Source of the DNA: DASXYG01 sp036502625
Lineage (GTDB): Bacteria > Actinomycetota > Actinomycetes > Streptosporangiales > Streptosporangiaceae
Assembly (NCBI GenBank): GCA_036502625.1
Contig: DASXYG010000098.1
Location: 41,558-105,557 of the forward strand
Direction of reading: 5' to 3'
DNA: 64,000 nucleotides
The position numbers and the translations under genes were made by a program. Below the pieces are notes generated by a model that made no database searches, had not been told where the DNA came from, and was given only the letters and a program-made list of their open reading frames with translations. Below are positions 58,689 through 64,000 of the stretch, piece by piece; position 1 is the first letter of the stretch, and each line of letters opens with the position of its first letter.

Positions 58689-59963
58689 CTAGCGAATGGT
58701 CCGAGACTCCAGATCCGCGGCAAGCGCCTCGATCAAGGGGCGGAGGAGGGCTATGACGTTCTCCGGGTCCGCGGCGTCGTGGCGGCGTTCGTGGCGGGCG
58801 CCGGTGGGTTCCTCGGTCATGAGCTGGCGGGCGAGCGGCGCGAGGATGGCGTCGGCGGCCTGCCTGCTCTCGGCCAGGTCCGTGCCGCGGGTGCCGCCGA
58901 TGCGGGCCGCCGTACGGGCGAGGGCGGACGTCGGGTCGGTCTCCAGGTCGACGCGGCTCGCGAGCAGGGCGGTGACCAGGCCGTACAGGCTGTTCGCGGG
59001 GAGCTGGCGGCCCTCGGCGATGGCGCTGAGCGCGGCCTGGGCGGCTAGGGCGGCGGTCTCGTCGCGGCGGTGCTCCTGGCGCGCGTCCCCGAAGCCCCGC
59101 GAAGGGGTGGACGCGACGTGCATCGCGGGCTGCTCGGGCCACGCATTGGCCCCGGCGTCCCAGCCCGGCTGCCCATCGCCCCGTCCGGGGTCGCCCCAGC
59201 TCTGCTGCCCCCCGGCCTGCCCCGGGTCAGCCCAGCCTCGCGGCTCGCCACCGCGTCCAGGGTCGGCCCGGCCTGGCTGCTCGCCGCCCCGTCCGGGGTC
59301 CACCCAGCCCGGTTGCTCGCCGCCCCGTACGGGGTCAGTCCAGCCCTGGTGGCCGCCGCCCCCGCTGTGGGGTATGTCCCAATCCGGCTGGGACTCGGCC
59401 AGCCCGGCGTCCCCGTACGGCACGTCCCAGTCCGGCTGCGCGGCGGTCCAGCCCTGCGGCGCGGGCTGGGGCGGCGCGCTGGGCGCGGGCTCCGGCCAGG
59501 GCTGCGCGGCGGGCGACGCGCCACCGGGGAACCCGGCGCCCGGGGTCTGACCAGGAGCGGTCCCCCACCCCGGCTGTGCGGTGGACGCGGAGCCCTGGCC
59601 CGGCTGCCCCGGCTGAGCAGGCTGCCCCGGCTGAGCAGGCTGACTCGGCTGCCCCGGCTGGGCAGGTTGGGCGGCGCGAGTTGCCTGGCCAGCGGCTTCG
59701 GTGGGTGCCGGGAGGACGACCGGGAGTTCGAGCGCCGCCTCGGTGGCGGCTATGCGGCGGACCCAGGGGTCGTGGCCGGGGGCGGCTACCACCATCAGAT
59801 AGCGGCCCGGGGCGGGGATGGGGACGCCGTACGTACCGTTGGCGGTCGTCTCCGAGTAGCCCACCTGTGTGCCCTGCGGGTCGAGCAGCGTCACGACCGC
59901 GTCGGCCGCCGCGTGCCCGTCCGGCCGCAGCACCTGTCCGTGCACGTGTCCCGCCTGCGTCAT
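58689..59963 (-). CDS. Carboxypeptidase-regulatory-like protein with modules A and B
   Basis: The 424-residue protein starts with a carboxypeptidase-regulatory-like/Cna-B-type domain (VHGQVLRPDGHAAADAVVTL, about 5-85). A long Gln/Pro/Gly-rich repeat linker follows (QPGQPSQPAQPG and then GGEQPGW-DPGR units, about 95-300). The C-terminal region carries module A (residues 328-378) and module B (about 400-421), which are also found at the ends of two proteins of the exporter operon. There is no signal peptide or membrane span. The ATG at 59963 follows GGTGGAG. Function unknown. Confidence 0.7.
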   Translation of the reverse strand: MTQAGHVHGQVLRPDGHAAADAVVTLLDPQGTQVGYSETTANGTYGVPIPAPGRYLMVVAAPGHDPWVRRIAATEAALELPVVLPAPTEAAGQATRAAQPAQPGQPSQPAQPGQPAQPGQPGQGSASTAQPGWGTAPGQTPGAGFPGGASPAAQPWPEPAPSAPPQPAPQGWTAAQPDWDVPYGDAGLAESQPDWDIPHSGGGGHQGWTDPVRGGEQPGWVDPGRGGEQPGRADPGRGGEPRGWADPGQAGGQQSWGDPGRGDGQPGWDAGANAWPEQPAMHVASTPSRGFGDARQEHRRDETAALAAQAALSAIAEGRQLPANSLYGLVTALLASRVDLETDPTSALARTAARIGGTRGTDLAESRQAADAILAPLARQLMTEEPTGARHERRHDAADPENVIALLRPLIEALAADLESRTIR

Positions 59964-60038
59964 CCGCGTCTCCACCCTCTTGGTACCGCTGCGTACGCCT
60001 TGCGTACAAGATGGACCCGACAATGCGCGACCACCAGC

Positions 60039-60061
60039 TATACATGTACGTTACACATATA
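60039..60061. promoter_or_regulatory. Imperfect dyad between divergent genes
   Basis: TATACATGTA and TTACACATATA flank a CG centre, an imperfect inverted repeat in an AT-rich stretch between the two divergent carboxypeptidase-regulatory-like genes. Its core ATGTACGTTACA recurs, with one change, upstream of the YceI gene at 61849-61860. Confidence 0.5.
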
Positions 60062-60132
60062 AACTACATGCGTCGCGGAGCGCTACCGGACCCGCACCCC
60101 GGGCCCATGAGATCAAGAGAAGGGGAAGTCGC

Positions 60133-60978
60133 ATGTCGACCTTCAGCGAGGCAGGAGGGCCCGAGCCGTTCGGTGCCGCCACGCCGTTCGGCGGATTCGG
60201 CGCATCCAACGGCGCCGGCCCTTCGGTCAGCGGCGTCGTCAGAGGTGGCGACGGCGCACCGCTGGCGGGCGCGACCGTGACCCTCACCGACCCGCGCGGA
60301 CGGCAGCTCGACCACGCGTGGTCCGATGACCGCGGCGAGTACCACCTGAGCCCGCCGACCGGCGGCACGTACATCGTGATCTGCGCGTACGGCAAGTTCC
60401 AGCCGAACGCCTCGCTGGTCGCCGTCGCCGAGGCCCCCGTACGCCACGACGTCGCGCTGACCGGCACGAGCTCGGTGTCCGGCGCGGTGCGGCTGCGCGA
60501 GGGCGGGCAGGGCGTGGCGGGCGCGGTGATCACGCTGATCGACGTACGCGGCACCGTCGCGGCCACGGCCATCACCGGCCCGGACGGCGGCTACGAACTG
60601 GCCGACGTCTCCGAGGGCACCTACACCGTGGCCGTCGCGGCGGGCGACTTCCAGCCGGTGGCGACGTCCATCAACGTGCCGCTCGGCGGGCAGGTCCGCC
60701 ATGACGTGGAGCTGGCCGGGCGCTGCCGCCTCGTCGGCACGGTGCGCGCCGCGTCCAGCGGCCGCCCCGTGGAGGACGCCCTGGTCACGGTCATCGACGC
60801 GCAGGGCGGCGTGATCGGCACGCAGGTCACCGGCGCCGACGGACTGTACGACTTCGATGACCTCCCCGAGGGCGACTTCACCGTCACGGCGTCCGGCTAC
60901 GCCCCGGTGGCCATCACCGCGCACACCTCCGTCGGTGACACCCGCGGCCACGACATCCGGCTCGGGCTGGGCTCCTGA
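60133..60978 (+). CDS. Triple carboxypeptidase-regulatory-like domain protein
   Basis: The 281-residue protein has a short Gly/Pro-rich start and three consecutive carboxypeptidase-regulatory-like beta-sandwich domains. Their repeated motifs are GVVRGGDGAPLAGATVTLTD, GAVRLREGGQGVAGAVITLID and GTVRAASSGRPVEDALVTVID. There is no signal peptide or membrane segment. Such domains usually serve as spacers or ligand-binding modules. The stop overlaps the next start (TGATG), so it is coupled to the fused YceI gene. Confidence 0.8.
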   Translation: MSTFSEAGGPEPFGAATPFGGFGASNGAGPSVSGVVRGGDGAPLAGATVTLTDPRGRQLDHAWSDDRGEYHLSPPTGGTYIVICAYGKFQPNASLVAVAEAPVRHDVALTGTSSVSGAVRLREGGQGVAGAVITLIDVRGTVAATAITGPDGGYELADVSEGTYTVAVAAGDFQPVATSINVPLGGQVRHDVELAGRCRLVGTVRAASSGRPVEDALVTVIDAQGGVIGTQVTGADGLYDFDDLPEGDFTVTASGYAPVAITAHTSVGDTRGHDIRLGLGS

Positions 60979-61799
60979 TGGGCGAGCCCACCACGGCGGG
61001 CGCGGTCACCGGGCGCGTGCACAGCGCCGACGGCTGGCCCATCAGCGACGCGGTGATCACCGTCACCGACGCGCGCGGCGTCCAGGTGGGCCGGGTGACG
61101 GTGGCCGCGGACGGCTCGTTCGCCACCGACCCCCTGCCCAGCGGCACCTACATCGCGATCGTCTCGTCCGGCGGCTACCAGCCGCTCGCCCGTACGGTCC
61201 AGGTGGCGCACGCCCGCGCCACGACGCTCGGCGCGTTGACACTGACCCGCTCCGGCGGCCTCGACCTGCCCGAACCGGGCGTCTGGGAGATCGACCCGGC
61301 GCACTCGACCGTCCGCGCGACCGCCCTGCACCTGGGGCTCGGCCGGGTGCACGGCCGGTTCGGCACATTCTCCGGCCGCGTCGAGGTGGCCGACCCGCCG
61401 GAGAACACCCGGGTGTCGGTGACCATCGACGCCGCCAGCATCGACACCGGCAACGCCCAGCGCGACAAGCACCTGCGGTCGTCGGACTTCCTGGACGTCG
61501 ACCGCTGGCCCACGCTGCGGTTCGTCAACTCCTCCGTACGCCGCACCGGCCCGGAGCACTGGCTCATGACCGGCCCGCTGACGATGCGTGACGTCACGCG
61601 CCCGGTCGAGCTCGACGTTACGTACCTCGGCACCATGCCGGACCTCTGGGGCGGCGTGCGCGTCGGGTTCACCGCGTCCACGCAGCTCGGACGCGACGAC
61701 TTCGCCATGACGTGGAACCAGTCGGTGATCGCGGGAATCACGGCGTTCGGCCGCACGCTGAAGATCGAGATCGACATCCAGGCGGTCCGCCAGGCCTGA
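60978..61799 (+). CDS. Carboxypeptidase-regulatory-like and YceI fusion protein
   Basis: The 273-residue protein joins one carboxypeptidase-regulatory-like domain (GRVHSADGWPISDAVITVTD, about 12-85) to a YceI domain (about 100-270: WEIDPAHSTVRATALHLGLGRVHGRFGTFSG, then NAQRDKHLRSSDFLDVDRWPTLRFV). YceI lipocalin-like barrels bind isoprenoid lipids such as polyprenyl chains. No signal peptide is seen, so it is cytoplasmic or exported by another route. It is coupled to the preceding gene and shares its promoter. Confidence 0.85.
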   Translation: MGEPTTAGAVTGRVHSADGWPISDAVITVTDARGVQVGRVTVAADGSFATDPLPSGTYIAIVSSGGYQPLARTVQVAHARATTLGALTLTRSGGLDLPEPGVWEIDPAHSTVRATALHLGLGRVHGRFGTFSGRVEVADPPENTRVSVTIDAASIDTGNAQRDKHLRSSDFLDVDRWPTLRFVNSSVRRTGPEHWLMTGPLTMRDVTRPVELDVTYLGTMPDLWGGVRVGFTASTQLGRDDFAMTWNQSVIAGITAFGRTLKIEIDIQAVRQA

Positions 61800-61848
61800 C
61801 CGGTCGTACGAGGTAGCGGGGTGTGACTGAGTGGACGCGTGCCGGGTA

Positions 61849-61860
61849 ATGTACGTCACA
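61849..61860 (+). promoter_or_regulatory. Repeat of the ATGTACGTYACA motif
   Basis: ATGTACGTCACA matches ATGTACGTTACA at 60043-60054 in 11 of 12 positions. Each copy lies roughly 80-105 bp before the first gene of a carboxypeptidase-regulatory-like/YceI transcription unit, so one regulator may control both. Confidence 0.5.
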
Positions 61861-61951
61861 TTTCCGCGTTCATGATCGGGAATGATTGAAGGTTCAACTA
61901 GGTTGGGCCGGGTGATCGGGTAGTCACCTGCGTCTTCTTGGAGGCATCCAC

Positions 61952-62506
61952 ATGAGCACCGCCACGATTCCCGGATATGTAGCCGGCACCTGGAACATCG
62001 ACGCCGTCCACTCCGATGTCTCGTTCACCGTGCGCCACATGATGGTCAGCAAGGTCCGCGGCCGTTTCGCCACGTTCTCCGGCCAGATCGTGACCGGCGC
62101 CGACCCGCTGGAGTCGTCGGTGACCGCCACGGTCGACCTCAACTCCATTGACACCAACAACCAGCAGCGCGACGACCACATCCGCTCGGCCGACTTCTTC
62201 GAGACGGAGAAGTACCCGGCGATGACGTTCCAGTCCACGGGCGTCCGCGCCGCCGGCGACGACTACGTCCTCGACGGCGAGCTCGACCTGCACGGCGTGC
62301 GCCGCCCCATCGCGCTGAACCTGGAGATCGGCGGCTTCGGCCCGGACGCCATGAACCCCGGCGGCACCCGCGTCGGCTTCTCCGCCCACGGCGAGATCAA
62401 CCGCCGCGACTTCGGCATCGACATCACCATGCCGATGGACGGCGGCGGCGTGGTCGTCGGCGACAAGATCACCATCAACTTGGAGATCGAGGCCGTCCTG
62501 GCCTGA
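61952..62506 (+). CDS. YceI-family lipid-binding protein
   Basis: The 184-residue protein is a standalone YceI domain: WNIDAVHSDVSFTVRHMMVSKVRGRFATFSG, then NQQRDDHIRSADFFETEKYPAMTF and a final NRRDFGIDI. The family is linked to polyisoprenoid binding. It lacks a signal peptide. GGAGG precedes the ATG. It resembles the YceI half of the fusion protein just upstream, so the two are probably paralogues. Confidence 0.9.
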   Translation: MSTATIPGYVAGTWNIDAVHSDVSFTVRHMMVSKVRGRFATFSGQIVTGADPLESSVTATVDLNSIDTNNQQRDDHIRSADFFETEKYPAMTFQSTGVRAAGDDYVLDGELDLHGVRRPIALNLEIGGFGPDAMNPGGTRVGFSAHGEINRRDFGIDITMPMDGGGVVVGDKITINLEIEAVLA

Positions 62507-62656
62507 CCCTCAGCTTCCACCACCACGGGCGCCCTCCCCGCACGGGAGCGGCGCCCGCGGTGATTTCTGAAGGCCGCGCTACGCATTGCCCCGTTTCAGG
62601 ACGGCGCTGCGCGTCGCCCGCGTCTCGAAGGCGCGGTGCGCGTTCCCCCGCGTCAC

Positions 62657-63100
62657 AAAGGCCGCGCTACGCGCGACAGCCCTCCCGCGACCTCAGTCAC
62701 CCGCATTCAAGGCTGGGCCGCGAAGCTGCCGCCCATGGTCACCGCCGTCGCCCGGTCCTCGAACACGGACGCACTCCGCCCCGGCACCTCACACCCGCAC
62801 CCGTACCGGGCTCTTGGGTTCGGGGGGCGTTCGCGCGCCACAAGGCCGCGCTGCGCGCGACAGACTTCCCGCGACCTCAGTCACCCGTATCCAAGGCGGG
62901 GCCGCGAGGCTGCCGCCCAAGGTCGCCGCCGTCGCCCGGTCCTCGAACGCGAGCACGCTCCACCCCCGGCACCCCACATCCGCACCGGTACCGGGCTCTC
63001 GGGGTTCGGGGAGGGGCGCTGGAAAGGCCGCGCTACGCGCGCAGACCCCCCGCGACCTCAGTCACCCGTATCCAAGGCTGGGCCGCGAAGCTACCGCCCA
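62657..63100 (+). repeat. Forward tandem array, about 183-bp period
   Basis: The core module starts at 62657, 62840 and 63022, giving periods of 183 and 182 bp. The spacer between cores is also repeated, with CCGCCGTCGCCCGGTCCTCG and a GTACCGGGCTCT block in both intervals, so this is a true tandem duplication, not scattered insertion. Confidence 0.75.
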
Positions 63101-63385
63101 TACGTATCGCCCTCGCTGGGTCTCCGGCGGGCAGCGTTCGCATGCCGAGAGGCCCGCGCTGCGGTCGCGACGGCCTTCCCCGCCCCTGAGTCACCCGAGT
63201 TCTGGGGCATGAGCAGCGCCCCGAAGCCGAGGGCCAGGCTGCGGGTGTGTGCGAGGGCCAGGTGAGGGCGGAGCCCCGCGGCCCCCTGAGCGCGCCCGGC
63301 TGAGGTCGCGGGCGGGCGATCGCGCAGCGCAGGCAGCGCCGCCGAGATCGAAAGCCACGCTGCGGAGGACGCGAAGGGGCAGCCC

Positions 63386-63860
63386 AGGTAAGGGCGAAGC
63401 CTCTGCGGCCCAACCTTGGATACGGGTGACTGAGGTCGCAGGGGGGCAGTCGCGCGCAGCGCGGCCTTTCCGCGTACGAGGCTCGCCCCGCCCAGAGCTG
63501 GGAACCACGCTGCGGAGAACGCGAGAGAGACGCCCAGGTGAGGGCGAAGCCCCCGCGGCCCAACCTTGGATACGGCCGACTGAAGTCGCGGAAAGGCAGT
63601 CGCGCGCAGCGCGGCCTTTTCCGCGCACGAGGCCCGCCCCACCCAGAGCCGGAACCACGCCGCCGAGAACACGAACGAGACGCCCAGGTAAGGGCGAAGC
63701 CCCGCGGCCCAACCCCGGACACGGGCAACTGAAGTCGCGGAAAGCCAGTCGCGCGCAGCGCGGCCTTTAACGCGCACGAGCCTCGCCCCACCCAGAGCCG
63801 GAGCCACTACGGAGAACGCGAGAGAGACGCCCAGGTGAGGGCGAAGCCCCCGCGGCCCAG
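63386..63860 (-). repeat. Reverse tandem array, about 150-bp period
   Basis: Units begin with AGGTAAGGGCGAAGC or AGGTGAGGGCGAAGC at 63386, 63536, 63686 and 63833 (periods 150, 150 and 147 bp). Each full unit contains the reversed core and a spacer with CCACCCAGAGC and GAGAACGCGAGAGAGACGCC. The last copy is cut short near 63860. Confidence 0.75.
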
Positions 63861-63905
63861 GTCAAGTCCCTGGTGGTGGTGTAGCGCTCGGTGATCCTTG
63901 GTGGG

Positions 63906-63999
63906 TTAGGCGCTGAGTTCGAGCATGGGTTCTGTGTTGCTCATCTTGTGTTCGGGGTTGGTGGTCGGGGTGTGGCGGCTGCGGGCGAGGGTGTCGAGG
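63906..63999 (-). CDS. 3' end of an unidentified gene, cut by the right edge
   Basis: An open frame enters from the right edge and ends in TAA at 63906-63908. The last 31 residues include SRHTPTTNPEHKMSNTEP and end MLELSA. The sequence looks coding (low repeat content, biased third positions) and lies just beyond the reverse array. I cannot name the family; a transposase tail is one possibility but not supported by anything I can point to. Confidence 0.4.
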   Translation of the reverse strand, partial: LDTLARSRHTPTTNPEHKMSNTEPMLELSA

Positions 64000-64000
64000 C

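Larger units (their letters stand above)
62507..63905. repeat. Repeat cluster 3, two opposed tandem arrays
   Basis: This 1.4-kb gap has no credible gene. It contains a forward array (units starting near 62657, 62840 and 63022; period about 183 bp) and a reverse array (units starting near 63386, 63536, 63686 and 63833; period about 150 bp). The core is the same as in clusters 1 and 2. The reverse units end in GCGCGCAGCGCGGCCTTT and share the TGACTGAGGTCGC core of the other clusters. Confidence 0.8.

Noticed and set aside
62560..63807. Open frames of 170-250 codons on both strands of repeat cluster 3
   Set aside because: Both strands are open because of composition; the protein sequences repeat with the DNA period and show no domain.
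62507..63860. Possible CRISPR array in repeat cluster 3
   Set aside because: Periods are 150-183 bp with repeated, not unique, spacers; there are no cas genes; unit length far exceeds a CRISPR repeat.
63841..64000. Insertion sequence at the right edge
   Set aside because: Only 31 codons of the terminal gene are visible; no inverted repeat or recognisable transposase motif could be assigned, so only a partial gene is reported.

Overview
This 64 kb window is chromosomal DNA from a very GC-rich actinobacterium. Two mycothiol genes (mshA, mshD), a GlnR-type regulator, the MurT/GatD pair, PHO boxes and frequent leaderless promoters all point there. I infer the order Streptosporangiales, possibly a Thermomonosporaceae-like lineage; this rests on gene content and general look, not on any search. 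Several blocks keep the gene order of Mycobacterium tuberculosis: HTH regulator, HbhA-like protein and DUF2516 (Rv0474-0476); mshA, ybjN and gpm (Rv0486-0489); and sulfurtransferase DUF1416, CysA2, thioredoxin, LmeA, glnR, mshD and pst (Rv0814c-0820).

Layout. 1-17.8 kb is compact housekeeping: a HerA-like ATPase (cut by the left edge), murT-gatD (peptidoglycan amidation), small secreted or membrane proteins, nitrobindin, a catalytically degenerate ClpP homologue, a Fur-family regulator, ygfZ, dtd, an asparaginase, a DUF2207 protein, a zinc metallopeptidase, the HTH/HbhA/DUF2516 cluster, an SGNH lipoprotein, a BlaI/M56 pair and a DUF1206 protein. 17.8-21 kb carries a macrodomain protein, mshA, ybjN and gpmA. 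21.0-22.9 kb is a gene-free repeat cluster. 22.9-32.6 kb is the least explained coding part: a short Rho, a TraG-like membrane protein and a VirD4/TraD-like ATPase on the minus strand, a divergent operon of three membrane-anchored extracytoplasmic proteins, and a multi-pass membrane protein. 32.7-36.1 kb is a sulfur/redox block with a Cys-containing leader peptide. 36.3-50.4 kb holds glnR, a complete peptide ABC transporter, mshD, pstSCAB behind a PHO box, a lipoprotein, and a low-affinity Pit phosphate transporter with its PhoU-like partner. 50.7-57.6 kb has csoR, a DivIVA-like coiled-coil protein, a drug-exporter operon with its TetR regulator, and an aldehyde dehydrogenase. 57.7-58.7 kb is a second repeat cluster. 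58.7-62.5 kb encodes carboxypeptidase-regulatory-like and YceI proteins. 62.5-63.9 kb is a third repeat cluster, ending beside the 3' end of a gene cut by the right edge.

Most interesting points. (1) A modular GC-rich repeat family of about 80-100 bp per copy fills three intergenic gaps, all between convergent genes, with copies in both orientations and locally tandem periods of about 183 and 150 bp. (2) The C-terminal tails of the drug exporter and of its neighbour reappear, joined, at the C-terminus of a carboxypeptidase-regulatory-like protein 3-5 kb away; one module aligns without gaps over 51 residues. (3) The VirD4-like ATPase, its TraG-like partner and the divergent three-gene envelope operon look like an uncharacterised envelope machine with no relaxase nearby. 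(4) A short Rho outside the usual thrB-rpmE-prfA context follows that pair. No rRNA, tRNA, CRISPR array or complete insertion sequence was seen.
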